From NCBI RefSeq assembly GCF_020080835.1, contig NC_058158.1, forward strand, positions 11,346,001 through 11,410,000: a stretch of 64,000 nt of DNA, written 5' to 3'. Shown here piece by piece: positions 12,902 to 24,400 of this stretch (its first letter is position 1; every line of letters starts with the position of its first letter). The notes under the pieces were generated by a model. That model was not told where the DNA came from. It did not search any database and saw nothing but the letters and a program-made list of their open reading frames with translations. This DNA is from Cotesia glomerata (lineage: Eukaryota; Arthropoda; Insecta; Hymenoptera; Braconidae). A program made the translations under genes and the position numbers.

Positions 12902-14459
12902 TTACTCTTGTGGGGCCATTGCTCTGGCTTGTGCTCTGACACGTTTTTCGTATTCCAAACGGTTTTGACTGAAATTAATAAGACAAAGTTTTTTAAAAAA
13001 CGGTCTCTGATATTGCAGTTTTATAAGTACCTTTTAAATAAATAAAAATAAAAAAAAAAACGCTCTGACATTTAGATTATTTATAAATCAATTTTTTAGC
13101 AAGGCGCTTTTTTTTTTTTTTTTTAATTTCTATTTGATAATTTTAGTAAATATTAATTACCAATAAATTGTGTAAGCTTCTGCTTGGGCTGGATCTTTAA
13201 CGTTGGGCTCATTCAGTAAGTCCTGAATACCTAGAAGAATTTGCTTAATGGTAATTGCAGGTCGCCAATCTTTTTCCTCATCCAATAGCGAAAGACACAC
13301 AGTTCCTGAGGGATAAACGTTTGGGTGGAAGAGTGGAGGCTCAAATTTGCATTTTGGCGGACTTGAAGGATAGTCATCTTTGAAAATCATTCTCAATTTG
13401 TAAAGGCCACCTTCCCAGGGAGTCTAAGTTAAAATAAATAAATTAATTAGTTTTATATTTGGATACAACCGAGGTGATTAAAATATGAATTACTTCTATA
13501 TTTATTTACAAGTCTTATAGATTTTTATGAAATTGAAAAAACCAACTACTTGTACTGATGTTTAATTTTAAGTACAAGCAATGCTGGTTAGACTAAACTA
13601 TTTACAACTTTTTAGAAAAAAAATGAATTATGTAAAAAATACAATTATCGTATTTAGTTTGTAAAACTTATTTCGAGGTAGAACAAACAAAAAGTATTCG
13701 ATTGGACCTGAAGTTTAAAATTTTTTTTTCTCAGGTCTAATTGTCTGCTTTTATTCATTCTATTACAGGGTAAGTTTTACAAGCAGAATACGACGCTAAT
13801 TAATATTTAAAACACAAAGATACTGTCCCAAGCGTCTCAAAAAAAAAATGTTGACTTATTGGTCAATTTTATTTATCAAGTCAAAAATTAATATAAAAAT
13901 TTTATTTTTTCCCCTCCGGGCGTAAAGCGTCAACTTTAGCCCCGCTGCGCGAAACGAAGTTGCCGCTTTCCGCCTTCGTCGGGGAAAAAAATAGTATACA
14001 CTTCTCGGGAAGTAAATAAGAAAGCCTCAGATCACATGTTTGTTGACCTCGGCTTCGCCTCGGCCAGCAATTATCTGTGATCTGAGACATTTCTTACTTT
14101 ATTTCCCTAGGGGTGTAATATACTATTTTGTGCCGCTTGGGATCGGGAATAATCCAGTATAGTAATAAAGTTTGAAGTAATAAATCAACAATTTATATTT
14201 ACCGATTTTTTTCCAGGAATAGCGCATTCCCAACTCATCAAATTAAGTGAACCATCAGCATTTTTGGTTGGCCTTGCTACGAAGCCCTGCAAAGTGAAAA
14301 AATAACATCAATTAAACAAGTGTCCAAATCTGTTGATGAGAATAATATAAAATAAAAAAAACAATATAACAAATGCATCGATGATTAACTTACAAATGGA
14401 TGGTCTTTTCTCCAAGCCTTTCGCTCTTCTGCAAGTCGTGCACTAGCAATTCCTGACAT
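12902..14459 (-). CDS. lwr: SUMO-conjugating enzyme Ubc9 (lesswright)
   Basis: Exons: 14394-14459, 14203-14286, 13161-13423, 12902-12968; 480 nt, 159 residues, the usual Ubc9 size (158-159). The sequence MSGIASARLAEERKAWRKDH, then GFVARP, is essentially the metazoan consensus. The active-site cysteine is Cys93 in GTVCLSLL, with the HPN motif at 83-85 and the Ubc9-specific KDW loop. It accepts SUMO from the Aos1/Uba2 E1 and transfers it to lysines in PsiKxE motifs, mainly in the nucleus. The only divergent part is the C-terminal helix ending ARAMAPQE in place of the vertebrate KKFAPS. Intron 2 (13424-14202) hosts a GC-rich foldback element. Very strong call. Confidence 0.98.
13826..14142. mobile_element. 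GC-rich foldback (MITE-like) element in Ubc9 intron 2
   Basis: About 317 bp bounded by short terminal inverted repeats TCCCAAGCG (13826-13834) and CGCTTGGGA (14134-14142). Inside, a second long inverted repeat pairs about 13990-14040 with 14070-14130, for example CTCAGATCACA against TGTGATCTGAG and AGTAAATAAGAAA against TTTCTTACTTTATTT. The 13910-14060 core is far richer in G+C than the intron around it and contains GCCTCGGCTTCGCC-like sequence. There is no intact reading frame with a transposase motif. It looks like a recent non-autonomous insertion; the superfamily is unknown. Confidence 0.72.
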
Positions 14460-15283
14460 TGTATCCTTGATCTACAGCGCTGATCTAAAAACGAATAAAA
14501 AAAAATTGTTATTATTTATATACAGACTTCGGATTGACTATTACAACACATTTTCGATGTTTGAAAATTAAATATCAAATGATAATTTTAAAGAAAGGAA
14601 AAAATTTTAACCTCAATTCCGGATCTTACTCTACACACAAACAAACAGTATAACTATGTGAGAGAACTATGCGGCAGTTGCCGTTTAATAAACACAATAT
14701 TAGATATTGATAAATAGTGTTTTTACACACAATAAAATGACTACCCTAAAATTGATTATTAGTTACGTTAATAGCAGATATTTACTTTGTTTCAGTGGTT
14801 ACGATTCACTAAATAGTTGATCTAACAATGCTGAGATTTTTAAGAAACGCGCAAATGAAGCATTAAAGGAAGTTAGGCATTAATTTACGCCATGCAGCTG
14901 ACAATCATCCTATATCTATTGTCAAGTCCAAACTTGTGTTTTATCTTGCGATGATAGGTGGCACTATGTCGTGAATTCTTACTTGAATTAGTAGGATCTT
15001 TTGATTCACTTATTACTACAAAAATGGATAATATTCATAATATTTATGTAAAGAAATATTTTTAATGGATAATCTAAAAACTTTATTTTTTACAAACAAA
15101 TAAAGATAATTTTTAATTCTTAGATTGATGAGCGTTATTGCTAATTGATCAAATTATTGAAATGGACCAACTAAATGATTTCGGGTGTAATTTCTCCGCC
15201 ATCTTGGATAAAAATGCTTACACAAGATGGAGGAAAAAATGGACGATATATCTTCTTTCCTATCGACGGCATTTAAAATATCA

Positions 15284-15594
15284 TAATGAAATCAGGAGAC
15301 GTCTAAAATCTTTTTGATTTTTTTTTCAAAAGTTAAATTAAGATTAAAAAAAAATTGCGCTGATATTTTCTCAAATATTCTACACGTGGAATTTTCGTTT
15401 TCACTTTTTTTTGTTTAATAAGAAAACCCTTATTGAAAAAAAAAGATTTAAAACGATTCAACCCATGCAAAATGTATATCTATATATTTGTCAAGTTGAA
15501 TTTTTTTTCAATCGCTTTGAGCCATTTCGAATTTTTTCAAATTTCTTTTTCTAATCAGGGAAATCCTAAAAATTTTCAGATGTCTGTTAATTTA
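15284..15594. repeat. TIR element, family 1, longer variant (copy F)
   Basis: The left end reads AATGAAATCAGGAGACGTCT and the right end TCAGATGTCTGTTAATTTAA, imperfect inverse copies of the same ends as the family at 66-270 and 33694-33895. The interior is about 100 bp longer and largely different, so this is either a related subfamily or a copy with an insertion. The call rests mainly on the ends. Confidence 0.5.
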
Positions 15595-16090
15595 ATTTTT
15601 ATATTTAAAAAAGGTTAAAAACTTACAGTCGATTGTATTTTTTACACAAATTATAAATGTTAACGGACAAGGAATTATAGACGCAATAGCAAAAAACAAT
15701 ATAAAATATACTGCTTAGTCCAGTAGTAGTATTTGAGACAATCTACGTCCTTTTTACCAAATAATTTGTCAAGCTGGATGCGTTAGTGTCCGTACGTTAA
15801 TAATTTTTAATTTTTTCGGTCATCTGAAATCAGTGCAATATTAATTAACAATTTGTTTATTTAAATATATTTGAAAGTAATTGGATAAGTTTCATAAAAT
15901 AAAAATTACGTGATAATAATAATAAAAACAAATAGAAAATTTATCTATGTAATCTTTTTACGTAATATTAAATCAATTATTGCCTAATGAACTCAATGAC
16001 TCAGAAATGACAAAAATTAATGAATTGCTTTTGAACACAACCAAATAAATTATTCGAACGTACTCTCGAAAAGGGAGGGTGCGGTAATTG

Positions 16091-16100
16091 ACGCATGCGT
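16091..16100. promoter_or_regulatory. NRF-1/Ewg-like palindrome upstream of Madm
   Basis: ACGCATGCGT is a perfect 10-bp palindrome with the GCATGC core of the NRF-1 (insect erect wing) site. It lies about 960 bp upstream of the Madm start, in a locally GC-richer patch. Occupancy is inference. Confidence 0.35.
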
Positions 16101-17056
16101 ATCTCCAGGAGAAGTTTACTGGTAGAGAGTGCGGCAAGTATATTTGTCTCTGTCTATTGCACCGAATATAGGATGTGTAAGTATAGTTGCATCTGTCTAT
16201 CTGTACCTACAGAAAGAGAGACTTTATTCAGTATTTAGTCTATAATATATACGTATCGTTGAGACTGTACTTGGTAATTTTATCGCTCTGTGGTGCTCTT
16301 ATCCTGTGTGCCCTTGATACTCATTTAATTTATTTAATAATATTTATTCAATTGTGTTTTATTTTACTGCGATTATAGTTAGGTTAATACCACTATATTT
16401 TTACAGACACACCGATAATCGGTTTTATATTTCAAACTGTTCAATACATCAGATAAATATATATAAATACATGTATATATAGATATATACATACATGTGT
16501 ATATATTTTATTAATAATATTAATATATTGTTGAGAGAAGGAAATATATTTTCATATAAAGAAGAAAAAAAAATACTATTATATCCCCTGGCCAATAGTG
16601 ATGATTAATATTGATGATGACAATACAGTAAAGTATTTTTTATAAATCAAACAATTATTCTTACTTCCGAAAGTGTCACAGTGAGTGATAAAAAAAAATC
16701 AACGGTTGATTTAATTCTATGTATGTGGAGAGTGTGTGGGTGCGTTTGTGTTAACTATACGTGATGATGTCAGTAACACATTACATGTAAAATTTTCGAG
16801 GAACATTAAGCATGTTTGATAATAATTTTCATGATTATTATCAATAATATATTTATGCGCAAAAGCATATTTTAAAGCGTATAATTTATCAGAGAATATA
16901 TAGTATATGTATATTCTTCGTTTTTTGACTATTTATTGAGGAATGAAAAAAAAGTAGAAATAATTATTAAATTTATCATCGGGCACCAATGAGCTTAGTC
17001 ATAATAACACTGGAATCTATTTGGTGTGGAGATTTTTTTGTATCCAAAAAAGTGTA

Positions 17057-20000
17057 ATGCCTGGGAGTCGCTCTAGTACCGCTGCTGATCCAGATCATAA
17101 ATCACCGCGAGAAAGTGGTGAAGATTCTGAAGATGAGAGTGAAATTTTGGAAGAAAGTCCCTGCGGGCGGTGGCTGAAACGTAGAGAAGAGGTAAATTAT
17201 ACTTATACATTACCATTTTATTTATCACCTTTTTTTTTTTATCTTGATTTTATTTGTACTGCATAAATTTTGTACTTTTTTTTTATTATTTTGGTCTATG
17301 AAATTATTTTATTTGTCGTCCTTGTATTGAAAAAGTCTAAATTTTTGTGATATTCATAGAAAACAAACAAAAAAAAAAAAAAGAAATTTAAATACATACA
17401 TTTAATAATAGCCATATATGTTAATTTATAACGTGTGTTTGTGTGTGCGTGTGTGCGAGTATAGGTTTACGTAGGTTCCAAATCAGCTGCAGCCGGTGCT
17501 GAAGGTACGAATTTTGTTGGACAAGGTATGTCAAGAGGATTCGAGAGAAAATTTTCTGAGTTAGAGGTAATTCATTATCATTTAACAGACAATTAACTGA
17601 CTGTCAATAGCTATAGATTTTATAATTTTAATTTTAATTTTAATACCAATAGTAAACAATAATTACCTATCATGTTCAATTAAATTAAATCAGTTCCAGT
17701 AGTATCGTGCAAGTAAAAAAAAATTTTTCTGCGTGTGCAGGTGGGACAGCGTGATGTTCCGGGAATTGACTGTGCTTATTTGGCAATGGATACCGAGGAA
17801 GGTGTTGAAGTTGTTTGGAATGAAGTCCAGTTTTCAGAACGCAAAGATTTTAAAGCACAAGAAGAAAAAATTCAACTAGTCTTTGAAAATTTAATACAGC
17901 TAGAGCATCCGAGTATTGTCAAATTTCATAGGTATTGGACTGATACTCACAATGATAAGCCACGGGTATGCTTCAATCGTTTATTTTTATAACTTGTTGG
18001 TGCCGTAGCCATAAACTTTTCTTCATCCTTCCGGTTTACTTTTACAGGTCATATTCATCACTGAATACATGTCATCTGGGTCGTTGAAACAATTTCTCAA
18101 ACGCACAAAACGTAATGTGAAAAAACTACCGTTACAAGCATGGAAACGATGGTGTACACAAATTTTATCAGCATTAAGGTAAATAAATATATATTTTTGA
18201 AATTTTAAAGAAGAAAAATCAATGATAATAATTTTACTTTTTTCTATCCAGCTATTTACATTCTTGTTCGCCACCGATTGTTCATGGAAATCTTACTTGT
18301 GATACTATATTTATTCAGCACAATGGTCTAGTAAAAATTGGCTCAGGTATTCATTGTGATAAAAAAATAAATTTATATTTCAATAATTAATTAAATATCC
18401 TGTAATTAATATTTTTTATTTCAGTTGCTCCAGACGCAATTCATCACGATGGACGAACTTGTAGAACAAATGTAAAAAATATGCACTTTGTCGCACCAGA
18501 ATATGGCAGTAAGCAAATAGCTCAATAAATATTTAAACTAACCTTAGTTGAGAATAATTAAGTTTTTTTTTTTTTTTCTATTTAATAATTTGTTACTTTA
18601 ATATAGATTTACTGACACCGGCAATTGACATTTATGCTTTCGGAGTTTGTGCTCTCGAAATGGCTGCGTTGGAGATTCACGGTAACGGAGACAGTGGCAG
18701 TCCTGTTACCGATGAAAATATACAAAAGACAATCGAATCACTGGATGACCCTCTACAAAAAGATTTTATTAGAAAATGTCTTCAATCAGAGCCGCTTAGT
18801 AGACCAAGCGCCAGAGAATTATTATTTCATCCAATATTATTCGAAGTTCCCTCGCTCAAGTTGCTTGCTGCTCATGCTCTAGTGTCGTCTGCCAGTGAGT
18901 CAACTAATAATTAATACTTTATGCAAAAGTTTTTCTGATAATCAATACAGAAATTTATATTTTATATTTCTATGAATACTTTTCTACTTTTTTTATTTTA
19001 TTTTTAGCAAATATATCTGAAACAATAACAGACCAGGTCCTGCAAAGATTATACGGACCAGATACGGTCGTAGCTGAAATAAGATATCAAAATCAATTAA
19101 CACCCTCCGTTGCCATATCATCTAAGTCATCCTCATCATCATCTTCGTCTTCGTCATCATCACAACCTCCTCTCCAGCAAATTCGACTAAGTGACATTTC
19201 TGTCACTGAAAAATTAGAAAAATTCGTCGAAGATGTTAAGTGAGTTACTAATTATGATGTTGATGATAATTTTATAAATTTCGTAAATTTTATTCATAGA
19301 TACGGAATTTATCCGTTGACTACATACATGGCTAGACTACCTCCACCTTCAGCCGTTCGACCACGAGCAATATCGCCTGAGATAACTGAATCGGTTAAGT
19401 CTGTTACACCTGAGCCGCTCACTCCAGAAGCTCGTAGAATTGTTCATATGATGTGTAATGTCAAGCCTAGCGGCGGTGGTTGTGATAATTTAGAATTAAA
19501 TGTAATTATCCTGGCATAATTAAGATTATTATACTGCAAACATATAGAATTATTGCTAATTTTTTTGTATTTATGTACAGATGACAATATTATTGAGAAT
19601 GGATGATAAAATGAATCGTCAGTTGACATGTCCTGTTACTGAAACAGACACACCGCTTATACTAGCACAAGATCTTGTTGATAATGCATTTATTAATGAG
19701 GTAATACATATTATTTATATTTTAAATAAAATAATATTGATTTTTATACAATATATATGTATATTTGCAGAGTGATCGGGATGCATTGGCTCGTTTGATG
19801 GAAGAAACCATAAGAAGTTTTTATAACAAACAAAAAATGAGACCAGCAATGGTGTCTTTAACTAATTTGCCTACATCGTTATTGCTACCCGAATCAGAAC
19901 TACCCCGCATACAAGATTTGGAAACTTTGAACCACAATGCCTCCTTGACATCACCACCATCATCAGTATCCTTAAATACAACAGTATTGAACAATGACGT

Positions 20001-20202
20001 TAACAAAATGTTACCAAATGATTCTACTAACTCTGCAGTAACAACAGCTACGATGAATTCAGAAGCGATATCATCCGCTTCATCATCTTCGTCATCGTCT
20101 TCATCTTCATCGATGATACCCTCCAATAGTTGCAGTAATGCTGAGGCTACTTCAGATTTGGGGGTCAATGCTAATAATAATGAATCAAACAGCTCCAGTT
20201 AA
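17057..20202 (+). CDS. Madm: NRBP/Madm pseudokinase (nuclear receptor-binding protein)
   Basis: Exons: 17057-17191, 17465-17566 (cassette), 17741-17965, 18048-18178, 18252-18346, 18425-18508, 18607-18894, 19008-19239, 19300-19501, 19581-19700, 19771-20202; 681 residues with the cassette, 647 without. It carries the NRBP hallmarks SEDESEILEESPCGRW, AYLAMDTEEGVEVVWNEVQF, ITEYMSSGSLKQFL, VHGNLTCDTIFIQHNGL and ARELLFHPILFEVPSLKLL. It is a pseudokinase: the VAIK lysine is replaced (VVWNEV), HRD is replaced by HGN, and DFG by a GSV-type sequence, all known for this family. The C-terminal block (ILLRMDDKMNRQLTC) matches the conserved NRBP tail, followed by an insect-style Ser-rich end. In flies Madm binds adaptor partners such as Bun to promote growth and has roles in ER/Golgi trafficking. 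The start is the ATG at 17057; an upstream in-frame TTG at 17021 is not needed. Confidence 0.95.
17465..17566 (+). other. Madm: Probable cassette exon of Madm (34 codons, phase 0)
   Basis: The exon is open, 102 bp long, and both ends are phase 0 (AG before 17465, GTAATT after 17566). It encodes a piece beginning VYVGSKSAAAGAEG and ending FERKFSELE. Skipping it joins RREE directly to VGQRDVPGID, which is how vertebrate NRBP reads (RREEVNQRNVPGID). The skipped form is therefore likely the ancestral isoform. The acceptor tract is GT-repeat rather than pyrimidine-rich, which suits a weak, regulated exon. Confidence 0.55.
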
Positions 20203-20568
20203 CCAAAATAGTTACACGCATACACACAATATTCTGTGCCACGAGCACAAATATATAGACTGTATTTTTTATATATACATATAAGATGTAACGTGACCTT
20301 TTTTTCTTCCTCCCTTTGTATATACACATAATGAAACATATACATACATACTTTATATGTTTAAAAAATTTTGAATAATTATTTAAAAATTACATATTAA
20401 TTGAAATTAACGTATCAGTGTGTATGTATATATTACAATGGTATATTATTTATTAATTTAGAGAAGAAAAAAAAAAGTATGTACATTAAAAATTAATTTT
20501 TTTAACTTCTACAGCTATATTTTTTTGCCGCGAAAGAACGAATTTGAGTCATAAAATGCAACAATTTC

Positions 20569-20603
<35 letters not shown>

Positions 20604-21442
20604 TAACGCTACTATTTATAGAAAAAATATAACTCAGTCTTGGGAATGACGTATACTGTGAGTGTATATTAAAATTTGTACATATTTTATGTATTTGTTC
20701 GATTAAACCAACTCTACTAAATAATTTAATTCAAAAGTTTATCATTTATACTTATTTTAAAACAAGATTAATCATAATTTAATATTAAATAATAGTCCAT
20801 TATGCTAGTATCAGATTTTTAAATATACAATAATAAAAATAAATAGCATACAAAATTATTAAAAAAAAAAAAAAAATTACATACCTGGTAACCTGAAATG
20901 TTTGCAAAATGTCAAACTGTTGAGGAGAATCCGAGACAATTATAGTAATAAAAAAAAAGAATTTATAATTGATTTATTTTTTATTGACTATTAGAAATAA
21001 TTGTAAAATAGTACATATATATGCGATGTAATGTTAAAGAACTACTTTTTGATGTTATTACCTAATAGTATGTTTTTAATTTAGCATCAAATGCAAGAAA
21101 ATAACGTTTTATTTTATTTGTTTTCTAGTACTTGAAAAAGACACTAGAATAAATTAGTTACAGATATACATAACTATTTATTTATTTTCGTCACACGAAA
21201 AAATTATTAAATTTATCAACTAAATATAAACCAATCACAGCATATTGTGGACGACATTATTTTATTATGGTGCAATCTATTGGCTATGAAAGACTTATTT
21301 TTCTTGCATTAATTGGAAAAATGTAATTTAAAAAATTGAAGTTTTCACACTCATTCATACACGACTCTCAAATTTTAAGTATATATATTTATATATAAAA
21401 TTGCTTAAGATTTGAAATAAATAAATCATTGATAGTTTGAAC
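20203..21442. other. Convergent 3' UTR region of Madm (+) and the adhesion GPCR gene (-)
   Basis: 1.24 kb of AT-rich UTR-like sequence between convergent stop codons. It contains the AAT microsatellite at 20570-20602 and several AATAAA-like signals on both strands (for example AATAAA near 20830). No coding signal. Confidence 0.5.
20570..20602. repeat. (AAT)n microsatellite, about 11 units
   Basis: Perfect uninterrupted AAT/ATA trinucleotide run in the Madm 3' UTR region; likely length-polymorphic. Confidence 0.9.
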
Positions 21443-24400
21443 TCATCGATTCAATAAGTAATCCAGATCGTGTGATATCCGATCAAGCATACCTACTCCT
21501 GTAATAGTGTTTGATGCGGTGTTATCACAATCGGTAATTGTTATCTCCGGGTTTTCTTCTTCTATAATACTGGTGGATCGTATACGTTTTTGTTGTTGCT
21601 GTTCACTAGTGCTGGCTATGTCAGGAACATTTACGGTATATTCATCTACACATTTTTCTTCAACTAAGTTGTCGACGGAAGACGATGTTGCTGTTGTTGC
21701 AGCCGCTAACGTAACATCTGGCATCATCATTGTCATGTTTATTCTCGACTCGATATCCGCATTGCACAAAACTTTGGCTATGCACTCTGACGAGCGATCG
21801 GCTTGCTGAGGGTTACTTCGACGGCGATCAATACTATCGCCTGCAGTAACTAATTGATCACCGCTAAAACTTGTACTATTATCATTTTCCCGGTTGTATG
21901 ATGAATCAGTATGATAAAATTCTGGCGGTGGCGGCGGCATTGACGATGGAATACTATGAAATGTATTTGTGAGAGATTCTTGATATTTACGAGGGCTCGT
22001 ACTGTAAGTTTCAAGGTTTATGTTATCCGAATAATTTACTCGAATTTCAGGAAGAAAGATATCACGGCGAATTGTTGATGATGCCGGATGTCCAAGATTG
22101 TTGGAGAATTGTTCATCATTCATTTCATTTGCATGTTGTACATTGCCAGCAGTTACTACTCCTCGTGTTCTCATGTATGTTGTTGGTGGTAAACGAAAGA
22201 CACCTGCTCCAGTAGAAACTGACGCTACCGGAATACTTTCAGCACTTTCGACCGGAATTTTAGTATGAACTAAAAATAATAAACTGTTTGTTAATAATTC
22301 AATGGCAAAAATCATTTCAATTGATAAATCATTACAAATATTGCGTGTGAAAAGATAAAAGGGCGCATTGCACACAAAAAAATTTTTTTTTAAATCGTTC
22401 AAAACAAAGATCTGTTGAAAAAAAAAATCGAGCATTCTAAAGCCAAAAGAGCATATAAAAGGATTTAATTTTTATTACAAAATGTTGACAAATAGTTTCA
22501 CAAGTTAAATCCAAAACAACCTCTAGTATATAAAGCTCATTTATTATAAAAAAGAGTAAAATGAAAACAATTATTTATTTTTGCAGTTACTCAGTTTCTG
22601 AATATAAAATTCAAATGACTAAAATTTTTCTGACCTACCACATATGTTTTTTTTTATCAAAATTCATTTAAAATTAAATATTAAAAAAAATAAAAATATC
22701 AAATTTTCATTAAAAAAATTTTTTTTTACAAAAATCATAAAAAACTGTAATTTGATGATTTTTTCTTTAATTATTGTCTTGGATTATAGGTAAGCCATAA
22801 ATTAGAATATTTTTTTTTTTAATTAAAAAAAATTCATTTTTTGATCTTTATATAAGGTAAAAGCCCCAATAGATGATCAAGTACCAGTATATGATCACTC
22901 CATGCATTTGTATACCTATATTTGTGAATATAGATATACAAATACATGGAGTGATCATCTATTGGGGCTTTTACCTTATTTTGTAATTTTTTTTTTTTTA
23001 ATTTTGAAAAAGCGTATAGTTAGAATACGCCCCTTTGACAGTATCATTTTTTATTTAATTTTTATACTTTAGACAAGCATTTTAATAAATTGTTCAGAAA
23101 AAAAATTTATAAGCCGTTTTAGCTTCAGGTCATAAAATTTTCAAGTTCCCAAAGCCAAAAGGGTATATAATTAAAGACATAGGCTTTTTTAGCTTTGGGA
23201 AACTAATGTTTGATTTTTATGCGTAGAATATGTCTACTAGTCAATTGGCGATTAAAAAAAAAATATGTGCCCTTTTAACTTTTGGCACGCGATATACCTT
23301 TGACAGTATCTGAAAAAGTTATCATCGTTGTAGTAGTTGTCATTTCTTTTTCATCATTTTTCCGACATATAACTTGTTGGAAAATTGGAGCCAGCAATTC
23401 AACCTCTGAACTTCCGATATTCAAAATTAACATTCCAAAACCCTGTTAAAATAAATAACCCTTTAATAATAATTCAATTGATTATAATATCTGCACTACA
23501 AAAAAAAAAAAACTTACAAAAAACGCTGATACAGATGCGAAAAGATAATGATAAAATTCAGTTGTGTAATTGATGTAAAACATAGAAGCTACTTCCACAA
23601 GAATAAGATTACATATTATTATTGCAGCGTGATGAATTATCCTGACTCTCTGTTGAAGAAATTTATTTTTCATGACGACAATTCCACCGCCACCACTGAC
23701 ATTTTCCACATTTTCAGTCAACACGTGAGCACGATGTAAAACTCCGGTGTAAAGTAACATGAATATCAGAAGCATTGTTGCAACACAACTAACAAAAATA
23801 CTATACACTCCACCACCAAAAATCAACCACCACGATTCATGTCGTCTGCCTGTGCTAGTATTGTGAGTCAGCTCCGTGGTCAAAATACACAAAATAGGTA
23901 AACCCGTGATAACTCCAATAACTGTCGGTTGAAAATGTCGGCTTAATTGTCGACGACGGTTATACGTAATATCAGCATAGACAATCAAAGCTTGTGATAT
24001 CGGAGCAGCCATTCCTATCAGTAAAAAGGCTTCTAAAGTCACAGCAGTTCTTGCAAATTCTATCTAAAAAATAATTTCAAGTACAGTAATCTATACGCAT
24101 TTATTCAAAAGTGACATAGTATTATATAATTTATAATTATTTTGCTTACTTCTGGTACAGTATTGCAAGTTGCATATACAAAGATAGACATTGCACCAAT
24201 AAGGGCGCTCGAAGTTTGTAATTTCAGAAAATTCAACCATGTAGGCCGTTTCCAAAGTATAACGCTTAAAATAATTGAAGACATAGTGCACTGAAGTAAA
24301 CAACTGCTGCATCCCAACAATACTATGAACGTCGACGGTTTACTTTTTGCATCAACTACCTGTAACATATATTTGAAAATAATATAATTAAGAGCTGATC

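Larger units (their letters stand above)
14460..17056. other. Divergent intergenic region between lwr (-) and Madm (+)
   Basis: Shared upstream region of two divergent genes, 2.6 kb. Near the lwr start, 14600-14950 is likely its 5' UTR/promoter. A short hairpin CCATCTTG...CAAGATGG is at 15200-15230. A TIR-type element sits at 15284-15594. From about 16080 the sequence becomes promoter-like for Madm, with the palindrome ACGCATGCGT at 16091-16100 and ATG-poor leader sequence up to 17056. No coding exon seen. Confidence 0.5.

Noticed and set aside
17021..17056. Longer N-terminus for Madm
   Set aside because: That frame begins at a TTG codon; the first ATG is at 17057.
19821..20168. Minus-strand 115-codon acidic frame
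   Set aside because: Antisense shadow of the Ser-rich last exon of Madm; no splice signals or homology of its own.
21507..21809. Plus-strand 100-codon frame
   Set aside because: Antisense of the GPCR tail exon.
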